A stretch of 64,000 bases of DNA from Xiphydria camelus (GCA_963678675.1 OY783195.1:12560505-12624504), one strand, 5' to 3'; shown: positions 44,311 to 56,791, counted from the stretch's first letter. Numbers and translations are program-made. The notes: generated by a model not told the origin, from the letters alone.

Positions 44311-45339
44311 CACTATATCATATGTGAGTGGTAACTTTGAGTTACTTTTATGACATGGAATAGAGTATAGATTATTTAGTAAAATGTTTTATATCTCCTT
44401 CCTTCGCGTATCAACGCACATATTCATTCATTGATTCCATCATTTGTTCCTTGCTTGATTCGTGACGAACGAATGATCAGACCGACACGACGCGCGGCTC
44501 GTTTCGCGGTGATGGATGCCGTTCTTCCCCTTGATTAGCATGTGTGAAGAGAGAAGGAATTCAAACTGCTTCGGATGAGTAATGTTTTAAGTTTCTCGGA
44601 ATCTGCAAATATCGAGCAAGGTCTAACGTATACCAAACCAGGTGTAAGAGCTGTATAAAAGGTACAGATATAATACTTCAGCTTGTGTTTAATTAATTGT
44701 AAAAGTATAAAATGGTGATGTTTATCCTGTTTTATTTCAGAAACGCATAAATATATGGGGCGTTTCACGCGAAATCGACAAGCCTCTGACACTTACCATC
44801 GCGAATTTACTTCGCGATTTCTCCCCGTGCTGTGTTAACACTAAAAAACCTCCAGTTTTGTTTAAAGATTTTTTATCATGGCGTTCATGAATTTTGCACT
44901 TATGATAATACAGAGAAATGCCATTTTTTTTAATTCTGAAAGCATTCTCAAAAATCTTCAAAGAAGTTACAACCAGTTTAAAACTCTTGTCTGACTTTCA
45001 TTTTATTTTAAATGGTAAGGATATAGGTCTATTTATTATGTATTTGTTTTTATTACACACGAAATGAATTTTTCATCTTATTAGACATTCAGGGCATCTG
45101 TCCCACCACTTGAGCAACTCTCCTCCAAAATGCCGAAAACGGAATTTCTTATTTCTTCGGCTATCTTAGGTTGTGTCATCCAAATTATTGAAGTGAAACT
45201 TCTATAGGCTCCTTGGGGGTAAAATCGGTTAGCGCGCAATCTCCTATGTAACGAAAAGACCGACACCATGACTCAGCACGGTCGCAGGAGAAGGGATAGG
45301 CTATGCCGTAGCTCAGAATGTACGTGCGCGTCAGAGACG
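44311..45339. other. Unassigned, one possible 3' coding end
   Basis: On the minus strand at 45081-45180 the frame reads WMTQPKIAEEIRNSVFGILE and ends in TAA. It looks protein-like but I do not recognise it. The rest has short frames only. Confidence 0.35.
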
Positions 45340-45595
45340 GTCAAGAATTTGATAGAGTTGGCTTAAGAAGAGTGCGCTGTGTGTGTTGTATGAGAGCGAA
45401 AAAGTGTCAAACGTCTGATTTCCCGATAGCTGTTAATTCGGGAGATCGAAGTGTTTCGTCTATTATTCAATACTTCGATCTCCCGAATTGACAGCTATCG
45501 GGAAATCAGACGTTTGACACTTTTCGCTCTCACGCAGCACACGCAGCGCACTCTTCTCAAGCCAACTCTAACTATCAAATTCTTGATCGTCGGTA
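45340..45595. mobile_element. Near-perfect palindrome, about 255 bp
   Basis: CAAGAATTTGATAGAGTTGG...TTCGGGAGATCGAAGTGTTT on the left is mirrored on the right around a centre near 45458, with arms of about 118 bp. Related single arms lie at 55345-55400 and 56510-56610. Confidence 0.8.
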
Positions 45596-45599
45596 AAGT

Positions 45600-46220
45600 T
45601 TCGGCACTATAGGTATGTAAGCTTGTTTCGTTTGGGATGAAACATACGGTACATACAAATACAGCCGGGTACTCACCGCCCGCGCAAAACGTTCGAAAAC
45701 GTTCGCAAACGTTTGCAAACCGATATTTCTGTTTGGTGTAGACAAATAATGAGCGCATCTTCCAAACGTTCGCGAATGTTTGCGAACGTTTTGCGCCGTT
45801 CGCAGCTGTTCCACTCGAAGTCGGTAACTTCAAAGGATTTTCGTTGTTCGTGACTGTTCACTGTTTTTCGGTATAACCTCGGTGTAGACGGGTTCTTGAG
45901 CGTCCACAAACATTTGATCAATAAGTAGTATTTAAATAGAGTTTGAATTAGTTCCACATTACGATAAAAGATGCAGCACATACAGCTAGTCTATTCTTAA
46001 CTTTTAGAGGCGCCATTAGTTAATATGGGACACTTTTGCTGAATGCCAACCGAAAATAGTCAAATCGACGGAACAACGAAAAATACTCGCGAAGATTTAC
46101 TGTTTGCGAACGTTGATCCTGGTGTATACGTACCTCCCGTGAAATATTCTCGAATGTTTGCGAGCGTTCGCGGGCGTTTGCGAACGTTGGCGATCATAGT
46201 TCGCGAATGCTTTTTGAAGT
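45600..46220. repeat. GTTTGCGAAC word array
   Basis: Self-complementary words GTTCGCGAAC, GTTTGCGAACG and CGTTTGCAAACG occur about a dozen times at 45688-45800 and 46090-46205. The array starts after GCCGGGTACTCACC (45664-45677), whose complement lies at 50917-50930. Confidence 0.65.
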
Positions 46221-46482
46221 GAAACTTCTTTACGCTCGGTAGGGTAAGTTCAGCTCTTGGCGAATGCGGCTGTTAACGAAATAGTGAAACCGATGGAGGG
46301 GAACAGCCTCAGAAGACGAACAGAGGAGAAAGGGAATATCGAACGTCCCACTCCTTACCCACGCTCTCTCTCTCTCTCTGGCAAGCGTTAGTAAAGCGAG
46401 ACTACACCGTTTCATTTCTCCTGCCCCCGTCCCACTCTTTAGCCACGTTCTGTCTCATGCGCTTCGCGCTCTTTCTCTGTAG

Positions 46483-49400
46483 TAGACTAAGAGCTAGTGA
46501 CATTTTTCAGTGATTATTTAGTTAAGGCCTATTTTTTGAGAGAATGTTGTGGGGGGCATGTCTAAGTGCCATCCGTGAGGATTAACCTTGATAGCGGTAT
46601 GGGAGGCTGGCGGAACGCCCCCAACTTGTAAAAAATAGTGCACAAAATTATTATTTAGTTAAGGCTGAAATTTTGTTTACTATTCATCTGGTAGTCCACA
46701 ACTATGAATATAAATTGGCGGATCGATTGGCCGGCATTAAAAGGGTGGCGGATCATCCTAAATACGTCGTGTGAACAATAAAATTTTTATTATTTAGTTA
46801 AGCCTCAATTTTTAATATGTTACTGAGGCAACTGTTTCAAGTGGAAATTTAAATTGGCGGAACGAAATATTGGCATTAACTACCTGGCGGAACGGTTTAA
46901 ACATCCATTGTGCGCGCCTCGATTTCGTGCTGTTTGCCGCAGAATTTGTTATATTAGGAATGCTTCTAATATAGATAATGATTTTGTTTATTTTCTGGAA
47001 TCTTTTTAGTAATAATAGTAATTTAGTTTCCCTGGAGTTAATATTTTAGCGCTCATTCAATATTGATAAAGAGCTTCAATATATCAATCAAACATCAGTC
47101 TTATGTTAGGACACTCAACATTTTATTTGTGATGTCAGATGTTTTAACAATTTTTTAAACGGATGAATGATATAATTCCTCGCAAAGACAGCCTCGCAAA
47201 GTCGATTCGCGGCTTTAAGACACCCAAATGTTATTTTTGTCACTCAGTGTCAAATACTCGGTTTCATGGGCGTCCTCGACGCATGTGAAATCATCTTTCA
47301 CACATAAATTCGTGAAAAGTTGCGCAGTGCGTGAAATAACCTGCGCGGTGCGTGAAATCGTCAATCTCGTATTTGACACTTAGGGCCGGTTTTACAAAAA
47401 ATAGAATTCGTTATTCGGTTGTTTCGCGCCGTTTTAACGAGTGTGATTGCCGTACTCGCTTCGCTCGTGTGGCAAACTTCACACTTGTTAAAAACGGCGC
47501 TTCACGCCCTCATAACGAAAATAACTATTGTGATGTCAGATGTTTTAATCGGTTCGTACCGTTTGATAATATCATGATCGAAAATACCCCGCCAACCTAT
47601 AGCTAATCTTGCCTCAACGAAGCGGTATATTTCGGCGAACGTGTAATACCGAGCCAGCTGAAGGGGAGGAATGTCGAATTCAGTCGATGGTCGATCGGGA
47701 ATCCCCAATGCCTGGCTTATCCAGGTACTAGGGTGTTTATTCACGGTCCGAGATAGCCTGACGCATCGTCACGGTCGAGAAAATATCCGGCATCCTTAAT
47801 CGTGAATGCGTAGCTCGGAAAATTGTTTACAACGTAATTTTCTTCCTTTGGACACGGACCTCGGGAAATCCCCAGCATCATCTTTTGTTCTACGTCGGCG
47901 ACGCTATCCCCTCCGTCGACGAAATGCCGCTACGTTTCAATGATATAAGACGCAGCCAAACGCGTCTTCAATGCATTATCAACTATCGTATCGTGTTCCG
48001 AGGTCCTGCACCGAGTCAATTCAGTATAACCCATTGCAAACCATCCAGAGACTCGATCGCGCGGCGATCGAGCAATGTCGTCTTCGCCTTCTTATATATT
48101 TTGTTGCAGAAAAACGTCCAAAGTAATATTATTTGAGGCAGAATCCCTTGCGAAATGTAGAAAAATCTTTTCAATACGCGAAAAATTAAAATTTAAATAT
48201 TCTGACGTAGTTATCCCAGTCACAGTCGATGAAGTGCATGGTTATCACGTGAAGTGTTATAAATATTTTACGTCTCTCAATTCGAAATATCTGAGTGATG
48301 ATTCATTATTGAACGACCCGCCGCCAGTGTCTAGTGAAATATCTACATCATCAACAGAAACAACAGCGTCATGTGCCCAAGTTGCATCTGGATTGCAAGC
48401 CAATGACACCGTAACGGATGTTGCAGGTCCATCGACTCAAGAGCAATCAGGTACTAAAATTGATAAGACCACTGAAAAAACTTAGGAAAATACGATGGCG
48501 TCAATACAATACCTCGTATCTCCATGGAGAATGACTTTATAGAAACACTCCACAGCCTTATTTTATTGGCGATACGAGGTATTGTATTTGTAATTAGTAG
48601 GACTTGTTAATTGAATTAATGTCATTGTGGCGCAACCTAGCGATTCATTATTGAGCCGTTAGTTTTGAAAGTGGCCTAAGTTTATTTATACTTAAATTAA
48701 TATATTGAAGGGTTTGTGTTCCAATGCAATTAAAAATATACGTATAGGATACCAATGAATCATACTGCTTAAGTGTATCTAAAGGAGTTAAATTTACAGT
48801 TCCTATACAAATAATGGCAATTATTAATTGAATGCGTTTTCTTACCTCCATTCTTACAAAGAATGGAGTTAAGCCACTTTCAAAGTTAACAACCAGATTC
48901 GTTATAGAATGTGCAAGAGCCCAAGTCCATTCAACATAATTTAAAATGCTTCAAATTGAAAAAACAATACTCAATTTATTTGATATATTTTCACAACACT
49001 TCAAAAGCAAAATTTCTGCAATTGAGAACATTTTTTAACTACATAAATTACAAAACAATGTACTGCTCATCTACATTTTGACTGTGTGAGAGATATGAAG
49101 AAGTCATGATGCTCCGGTGGTATGTAAGTCTATTATGTCCTTCAATTTTGCTGTTGTAATTTGCCTTGCACATTTTTGATTTATGGCTTCATTTTTGAGA
49201 TATTTATTTGAATTTATAGGATTGTAAACACGTCTAAAGCCAAGCTTAAAAGCTGCGCTAAATTAAAAATATCGAGAAAGCCTTTCGTGCCAATCGGACT
49301 AAAAATGAGACGATCAAGTGACCCTCAATCATTTTTATTATCACATTCTTTATAAATTTGTCACTTGTTGTATCTATTTGGTAGAGTGTGTGTACCTAAC

Positions 49401-50283
49401 TTCTTATAAATATTCAAGTTTCTTACTGAAGTACCTACCATATATTTGTAAGTCGATAAATACTCTAAGAAATTAGTTCGCTTTAAAAAAATTTCTGTTA
49501 AAAATATTCTTTCACTTCACGCACCTCGTTATATTTGTATAAAGCACTATATCGTCGGTCAAATGCCAAAAGAGTATTCTAAAAAAAATTATATCATTCA
49601 TCCGTTTTAAAAATTGTTAAAACATCTGACATCACAAATAAAATGTTGAGTGTCCTAACATAAGACTGATGTTTGATTGATATATTGAAGCTCTTTATCA
49701 ATATTGAATGAGCGCTAAAATATTAACTCCAGGGAAACTAAATTACCATTATTACTAAAAAGATTCCAGAAAATAAACAAAATCATTATTTATATTAGAA
49801 GCATTCCTAATACAAAAAATTCTGCGGCAAACAACACGAAATCGAGGCGCGCACAATGGATGTTTAAACCGTTCCGCCAGGTAGTTAATGCCAATATTTC
49901 GTTCCGCCAATTTAAATTTCCACTTGAAACAGTTGCCTCAATAACATATTAAAAATTGAAGCTTAACTAAATAATAAAAATTTTATTGTTCACACGACGT
50001 ATTTAGGATGATCCGCCACCCTTTTAATGCCGGCCAATCGATCCGCCAATTTATATTCATAATTGTGGACTACCAGATGAATAGTAAACGAAATTTGAGC
50101 CTTAACTATAAATAATAATTTTGTGCACTATTTTTTACAGGTTGGGGGCGTTCCGCCAGCCTCCCATACCGCTATCAAGGTTAATCCTCACAGATGGCAC
50201 TTAGACATGCCCCCCACAACATTCTCTCAAAAAATAGGCCTTAACTAAATAATCACTGAAAAATGTCACTAGCTCTTAGTCTA
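46483..50283. mobile_element. 3.8-kb element with inverted repeats of about 690 bp
   Basis: TAGACTAAGAGCTAGTGACA at 46483 and its reverse complement ending at 50283 open arms that remain near-identical for about 690 bp (46483-47178 and 49588-50283). TAG precedes the left end (46480-46482) and follows the right end (50284-50286), a possible 3-bp target duplication. The interior has one protein-coding remnant (48075-48485) and no DDE core. A TGTGATGTCAGATGTTTTAA repeat at 47129 and 47530 shows an internal duplication or insertion on the left. Confidence 0.82.
48075..48485 (+). CDS. Transposon-associated Cys/His domain protein, N-terminal remnant
   Basis: 136 codons from ATG. The first 70 residues have IFCCRKTSK, then KCRKIFSIREKLKFKYSDV, then GYHVKCYKYFTSL. 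This is a Cys...Cys...His-x2-Cys arrangement that I have seen as the N-terminus of uncharacterised ant and other insect transposon proteins. The remainder is a Ser/Thr-rich linker. It stops at 48485 with no further domain, and nothing downstream to 49587 restores one. The likely role is metal-dependent nucleic-acid or protein binding, inferred only from the motif. The gene lies centrally in the 3.8-kb element. Confidence 0.5.
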   Translation: MSSSPSYIFCCRKTSKVILFEAESLAKCRKIFSIREKLKFKYSDVVIPVTVDEVHGYHVKCYKYFTSLNSKYLSDDSLLNDPPPVSSEISTSSTETTASCAQVASGLQANDTVTDVAGPSTQEQSGTKIDKTTEKT

Positions 50284-51020
50284 TAGCAAGCGTCAGCGAG
50301 GACGAAGAAGCATTTCAGTTCTCCTGACGCCATAAAGCGCGTGGTTAAAACCATTAACCGTTTGCGCTCGAGCCGATTTTCGCAAGAGCGAATCAGCAGC
50401 TTGAGGATTCGCGTAGCGTTTTGTGAAGGAGATAAGGAGGAAAACAACGCGAACACACGAAAATAGATATATTCAAATGAATATGGAATACATATGGTCC
50501 CTATCCTCTCTGCAAGCCCCTAAACGCGACAAGGGTAAACAGTTTCGGCGTCGACGACCAAGACCCTCGAGTTCCTCCATGCATCGGGCGCATAAAACCA
50601 TTAACCGTTTACTCTCGAGCCGATTTTCGCAAGAGCGAGTCAGCAGCTTGAGGATTCCCGAAGCATTTTGTGAAGGAGACAAGGAGGAAAAAAGAAACCA
50701 AAACGTGTGGCCGCCACACGCGGAAGAAGTGAAACTTCGATACCAGTTTCTCTGAATTTGATTCCGATGGTATTATTTTCAATTAGCTCTATACAAGTCT
50801 TTTACAATGCTTCTTCGTAAAGCCAATTGAAACTAATACCATCGGAATCAAATTCAGAGAAACTGGTATCGAAGTTTCACTTCTTCCGCGTATGGCGGCC
50901 ACACGTTTTGGTTTTTGGTGAGTACCCGGCTTAATAATAGTCTCTGAATAAATCTTCCTTCGCGCCGGATGTACAGGATGTCCCGCGCAGAACTGGCCAG
51001 TTGCAGGGACCTTGAAATAC
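50284..51020. repeat. Tandem duplication and hairpin with GAAGTGAAACTTC
   Basis: About 110 bp (TTAACCGTTT...CTCGAGCCGATTTTCGCAAG) at 50340-50450 recurs at 50590-50700. 50697-50783 and 50824-50914 are an inverted pair (arms of about 87 bp, from CCAAAACGTGTGGC to TTTCAATT). The 13-mer GAAGTGAAACTTC lies in both arms. Confidence 0.7.
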
Positions 51021-51029
51021 GTCTGTTAA

Positions 51030-52220
51030 GGTGGCATAGCAAGCTCAGCAGAATCAAACATTTTTACATGGATAATTAGTCGCTCAATAGTCGCTAACTA
51101 GTTGTTATAGAAAAAATTTTGTCGCCTTTGCCGTTTTCGAAAAATTTGAGTTTTTGCCAGCTTGATGTCGAGATAGCAAAATTTTTTCTCTTTTGGTTCC
51201 TAATCATAAAAAACGCATTAATCACTCTTTATAATTAGTTACAAATTAGTTACTGCATAAATCAACTCTGACATCATGTTCGAAGCCACACCAGTTCAGT
51301 GTTTCAGTCGCTCTGTCGCGATGAAGTTTATCGCGATCTAGATAATTTTGCTGCAAAGAACTAATTCCAATCCCTCGGAAAAAAATATGTACTGAATATA
51401 TTGGCACCAAAAACTAAATGAATTGTATGTTGATAAGATAATGGCAAGGAAGTATTGCTTTTAGTGTGCATATAATAATTTATCAATACGAGAATCTACA
51501 GATCCATCAATATTACTATCAAATGCAATTGAACCATCTGACATTAATACATCTTTCGAACGTGTTAGCACGACCTCAAAGATTTTGTCACGAGGTACAG
51601 TTGGTGGATGACCACGTCCAGCCATTATCAATAATATAATAAATTAACAACAATATACAATATTATACTACTATTATAATACTACTCTTGATGAAAAATT
51701 GCAAATCGATTGAATTTCTACTATAGTTTAAGTTCTCATATATTTTGGAGTCGCCGTTTAAAACGCAATCTTCACCATACCAAATAATTGAAACTTTATT
51801 CGCGCTGCCGGTGTAACAGATTTACGCACTAGATAAGAAGTTTAAAATTGAAACTTTAATTGATAAATAGTTTATGAACTAGCAGATTAATATTCTAACC
51901 TAACCTAACCTAACATAACATAACCTAACCTAAACATATACCATACAGTATACGCGATTAATGAATTTTCTGTAAATTTTCTTATTAATTTATGCAGTAA
52001 CTAATTTGTAACTAATTATAAAGCGTGATTAATGCATTTTTTATAATTAGGAACCGAAAAAGAAAAAATTTTGCTATCTTGACATCAAGCTGGCAAAAAC
52101 TCAAATTTTTCGAAAACGGCAAACGCGACAAAATTTTTTCTATAACAACTAATTAGCGACTATTTAGCGACAAATTATCCATATAAAAATTTTTGATTCT
52201 GCTGAGTTTGCTATGCCACC
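51030..52220. mobile_element. TTAA-flanked element with 245-bp inverted repeats
   Basis: TTAA at 51026-51029 and 52221-52224. GGTGGCATAGCAAGCTCAGC faces the reverse complement of GGTGGCATAGCAAACTCAGC, and the arms stay matched to about 51265 and 51978. The core (51266-51977) has no long frame but holds telomere-like CCTAA repeats at 51896-51935. Confidence 0.85.
51896..51935. repeat. Interstitial insect telomere-type repeat (CCTAA)n
   Basis: CTAACCTAACCTAACCTAA, two CATAA variants, then CCTAACCTAA. TTAGG/CCTAA is the ancestral insect telomere repeat. Here it is internal to the TTAA element. Confidence 0.7.
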
Positions 52221-52639
52221 TTAACAGATGTCTTGAAATTTACCTTCGGCCAGGCTTGGTTGTTACTTGAGTCATTTCTCAGAAACTTTCATTACAATAA
52301 AATTCTGCACACCGTTTCCTACCGCTGTTACCATTGCGATTTAATGCATCTCCAATTTAACATTAAACTCGTCATTAGGTATAATAGCAAGACGATACGG
52401 CGCCACAAAAAAAGGTTACCAATTTACTTATAATCCCACATCCTTATCGGAAGGCTAATTATCGGATGGATTTGAATAAGTCACCTTCCGCAGTGGCCAC
52501 TCATAAATACCGCTCTATGCATGTCAGATTTGTAAAGGGGAGAAATGACGAATTCAATAGGTGACCATTCCGATAAACCTGATACCTGGCTTATCAGGTA
52601 TAGAGGATCGCTTCAACATTCCGCGTAGCCTGAACCCTA

Positions 52640-53294
52640 GTTATGACTAAGGATCAGCAACGGTACCCTTGCTTGTTAACCGGGACGTGGAAACTAGCCA
52701 ATCGGGGCACAGCGCATCAACCCCCACTAGTTACACCATCATTCTCATTCAACCAATCAGAATTCTCAATTTCCACTGCATGGTACACTTCAAACGCCCC
52801 AATGTTCGAGCGGCAGGAGTGGCTGTATACAAAAATACTGCAAAATACTACGAATATTGTTACTCCTCATTTAATTGTACAACAAACTAACACATTATCT
52901 GTGAATACATCAGCAATTGGCGATATATGTGCTGCGGAATGTTTCTTGGAAAATCAGCAGAAAGTTTTAATGGTTGTCATATATATAATATATCTCCAAT
53001 CCACTCAGTAGCAAATATCCCGAACTTGGCAGGATACCTATGATTCTTAGTGGGGATTTCAATACGAATTTCTCATTACCTCAGTCCCAGCCATTAATGG
53101 ACTATCTGCACGATAAACTTCACTTACGCATGACAAACAACCGTACGGAACCTTCAACAAGAGCAGGAACACCTATGGACGCAGTGTTTGCTAGATTTTT
53201 AGACCGTCTACAATCAAGAGTTTTCGTTTCCTATTTCTGTTACCACAAACCAATTATTACTTTTCTAGACGAAGGGGAAATGGAGATAGAATAG
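52640..53294 (+). pseudogene. Endonuclease/exonuclease/phosphatase (EEP) domain relic, Helentron-type
   Basis: The coding shifts between three frames: CMVHFKRPNVRAAGVAVYKN, then TTNIVTPHLIVQQTNTLSVN and SAIGDICAAECFL, then MILSGDFNTNF, GTPMDAVFARFLDRL and VSYFCYHKPIITF. GDFN and the H near the end (YHKP) fit EEP-family nuclease motifs. I associate this particular version with C-terminal nuclease domains of insect Helentron or helicase-bearing elements. At least two frameshifts (near 52850 and 53012) make it non-functional. No helicase or Rep segment is nearby. Confidence 0.65.
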
Positions 53295-53630
53295 ATGATT
53301 TCTTATATTACCTTATATTAATTGTTTAATATTATTACCCTACAATTCCATGTATTACCAAAACATCGATCATTCCTCTTTATTCGATTCTCGTTTGCTG
53401 GTACTTACGAAGTTTCACTTCTACCGCGTAGCTCTCTACGCACTCGTTTATTTTTCTATTATAGAAATTGTTAAATTCTACTAAACAGAGAGCGTGTATT
53501 TACACTCTAACAAGAACGAATATATTGCTATATAATTTTTTTCCTGGGGGGCATCTATTCCTCACTTAACTTATACGCAGAATAATGATGGGCTCGGTGA
53601 GCCTCATCGACAGGTTGACATTATGGTTTT

Positions 53631-53705
53631 TTACTCCTTGGATTTCGACGTCCAGGTCGTTTATTCCATAGATCTCGACGTCCAAGTCCTTTACTCCGTG
53701 GATCT
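53631..53705. repeat. 30-bp tandem repeat, about 2.5 copies
   Basis: Variants of TTTACTCCGTGGATCTCGACGTCCAAGTCC, written here in shortened form as TTTACTCC...GACGTCCA, occur three times in a row. The flanks (53295-53968) show no gene. Confidence 0.65.
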
Positions 53706-53968
53706 TACTTTGGTATAATAAGTAATGTTAATTTATCTATATATAGTTCTCTAATAAAACGATTTAGATATTTAAATTCGTCAACATTTTAATTTACACA
53801 TTATTTATTATGGATTAAGTATGTATGGGGCATTCTCTGTCAAGACAGCCACCCTTTTCATGAGGGTCTCAAAAAAATCTGATTTTTATTTACATAGTCA
53901 TACTTGATGAAAAAAAATTACCTGAATTTTTTAGATTTTTTTCACGCGCCGTTAATGGTACACATCGA

Positions 53969-54660
53969 CCCCCACAAAAACAGATTCTCTGTAAAAAAAG
54001 GCGGCATGTTCATTCAGTGCCAATAAAAATTGATACGTAAAATACTCTCCAAAAAAGATTTGAAATCAATTAAGATCGCTATGTTCAAGATTTAAAGGAA
54101 AATTATGGTCTCGTTACTAAAAAATTCGACGAAAAAAATTTATGAACAAATTTTCATAAAAAAGAACTTGCCGCGTTTAAGTTTTCATATTTTGTCCACT
54201 ATACCGAATAATTTGCAGTGCTTGGACGGTGCTAGAGTGATTCATAAATTGCACTGCCGAAGTCAAATTCAGAGAAATTCAGAAGGCCCCCGCCTGATCG
54301 GTTTCTCGTGCGACGTTCGGTATACTGGTGGTATCATATAAGAGTGTATGAATTTATTTAAAATCATAAGTGCATAAACATCGAATGTAATTCTCTGTAA
54401 ATTTTTTATTTTGAAGGAAAAAACGCGGCAGGTTCTTTTTTCTGAAAATTTGTTTATAAATTTTTTTAGTCGAATTTTTTAGTAACGAGGCAATAATTTT
54501 CCTTTCAAATGATGCCTTTTACTTTTTATATATAAATCTTGAACATGGCGATCTTAATTGATTTCAAATCTTTTTTTGGAGAGTATTTTACGTATCAATT
54601 TTTATTGGCACTGAATGAACATGCCGCCTTTTTTTACAGAGAATCTGTTTTTGTGGGGGG
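53969..54660. mobile_element. Palindromic element, about 690 bp, CCCCCACAAAAACAG ends
   Basis: CCCCCACAAAAACAGATTCT at the left faces its reverse complement at 54640-54660. The arms run to about 54100 and 54490 (GGCGGCATGTTCATTCAGTG; GATTTGAAATCAATTAAGAT). A partial copy is at 14534-15038. No coding was found. Confidence 0.85.
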
Positions 54661-55140
54661 ATTTCATTACTTTTTGGAACATATTCATGAGGAGAATACG
54701 TACCTACATGTAGGAGAATAGCTTTTTATTACCACCAAATTAAAATCTCACATTTTATACCGATACGAGCTAATTAATTATAACCACGTTACTTTTGATT
54801 TATTCTCATGATATTTTGAAAGGGATTTATAAACTAGAGTGCCCTTATATTTTTCACTTTGCTTTAGAATTTTGGAGAAATAAAACATACCGCTTTCGAA
54901 TTTACAGGCCATCGGATTTTTCTTATATTTTGGTTGTCTTCAGAAATCCATGTAGACATTTAACTCTAACAATAAGCACACTCTTCCAATAACCGTGACG
55001 AATTATTTCATCACATGTAAAGATACTACTTATGACAGTATATATGTTGTTACATATTAACTGGAGACGTTGGAATAGTTTTAAGAAATCCTTTTGCATA
55101 CACCGCTGAAATTTTGCCCCCTTACTCGTAAATAAATTTC
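54661..55140. repeat. Copy of repeat F flank, also at 56680-56790
   Basis: ATATGTTGTTACATATTAAC, GAGACGTTGGAATAGT and ACTCGTAAATAAATTTCT at 55025-55135 recur in the same order at 56685-56780. 54661-55020 has no recognisable content. Confidence 0.65.
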
Positions 55141-55147
55141 TCGTCAC

Positions 55148-55316
55148 TCGCAAAGTTACGTATACGCATCTTAGCGAAGAGACCAATCAGGATCAAGTAT
55201 TCCGTTGTGGTGAGAGGGTCCTGATTGATCTACTCGATAAGATGCGGATACGCGTTTCCTGATACGGAATACTTGATCCTGATTGGTCTATTCGCTAAGA
55301 TGCGTGCACGCAAAGG
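55148..55316. mobile_element. Palindromic MITE, about 169 bp
   Basis: CGCATCTTAGCGAAGAGACC and CCTGATTGGTCTATTCGCTA with their extensions form inverted arms of about 53 bp, including ATCAAGTATTCCGT. No coding is present. Confidence 0.78.
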
Positions 55317-55344
55317 TACGAGCGAGTTCGAGAAAGGGGCCCCT

Positions 55345-56610
55345 GATTTGCCGGTAGCTGTCACTTCGGGAGATCGAAGTATCTAACCTCGAAATTGTTA
55401 ATTTGTAAATAATAATGAATAATGAGTAGAAGTGATAAATAATTATTCGGGTTTCTTCGATGAATTCCCCAAGTTTTTAAAAATCGGTGTCCATTCAACT
55501 TCCAGTGATTTAGTAAGTAATTACTGCAGAACGAGTAGGTTACAAGATTTTCATGAAGTTTTTGACGGTTTTCTTGCATGTCCCCTTTCATAAGGTGCAA
55601 ACAAAGAGGATGTAACTCCTGTCATATCCTGAAGAAAATGAGTCGATGGACATCAGACATTGTCGAACTTATCACCGAGCGCCTTTCACCCACGGTATTT
55701 TCATTGCAATGTTGCGCATGTGCGCTTTTCGTTTCAACTATTCCTGCTTTAAATAACTTTCAGTTCTTTCAAAGTATTTACCTCTCTCTCTCTCTCTCTC
55801 TCGTACGAATTTTTGATCGTAAGGGGCAGCGATCAATGATTGTGACTAACCGTAGACAAATTATTCCTGCGATGATGTTCCAGTTGCAAAGCATACACTA
55901 GCAAGTCAGCTTACAGAGCGTCCGATGTTTAGTATCAACTTTACCTCTTTTGGAACACCCATCACCCGAGCATAATCACGATTACGTTAACGTTAATCGC
56001 AGAATAGACCGTGAGCTTGGGCACATTATCGCAGTAGTAGTTCGGCACACTTGTCTACGACGAGTCGCTATTATTGATCGTTGCCTCCTACCACGAACAG
56101 TTCATAAAAGGTTATTAGCTTCAAAGAAGTAAAAGTTATTTAACGCTGGAATAGTTGAAACGAGAAACGCATATTGCAATTAATGTACCGTGGGTAATAG
56201 GCGCTCGGTGACAAGTCTGACATTCTCCAATGTCCATCGAGTCATCTTTTTACGGACAGGACACGAGCTAGATCCGCTTCAGTTGCACCTGTACGAGACG
56301 ACATGTCAGAAAATCATGAGTCTTCATGAAAATCTTCTAACCTACTCGTTCTGCAGTAATACTTAGTAATATCACTGGAAGTTGAAGCAACAGTTATTGG
56401 CAAAAATCGGACACCGGTTTTTAAACACTTGGGGAATATCATCGAAGAAACCCGAATGATTATTTCTTACCACTTCTACATATTAGTAATCATTATTTAC
56501 AAATTAACGATTTCAATCTCCCGAATTGACAGATACCGGGAGATCAGACTTTTGACACTTTTCGCTCAGCTCGTAAGACCGCAGCGCACTTTCCCGAAGC
56601 CAACTCTTAA
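55345..56610. mobile_element. Palindromic element W, about 1.27 kb
   Basis: 55345-55600 is an inverted copy of about 56300-56560 (TTAATTTGTAAATAAT; CGGGTTTCTTCGATGA; CTGCAGAACGAGTAGGTTA). The outer parts share GGGAGATC and CAGCTGTC-like words with the palindrome at 45340-45595. The interior (55600-56300) has a CT microsatellite (55782-55801) and short frames only. Confidence 0.65.
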
Positions 56611-56791
56611 AGCACCGAGCCAACCACTTCCAGCCAAATGTCAGGGAAATTCAAAATCAGGAGTTTTTGCCAGAGGGCATTCGGTATATGTTGTTACATA
56701 TATTAACTCGAGACGTTGGAATAGTGTTAAGAAATCATTTTGCATGCACCGCTGAATTTTCGCCCTTACTCGTAAATAAATTTCTAGCGCA

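Noticed and set aside
47502..47744. 80-residue minus-strand frame as a protein gene
   Set aside because: Non-ATG-like start context inside a transposon arm, no recognisable motif, and only loose similarity of its DNA to 52540-52640.
55782..55801. CT run as a polypyrimidine splice signal
   Set aside because: A simple microsatellite inside a palindromic element with no flanking exons.
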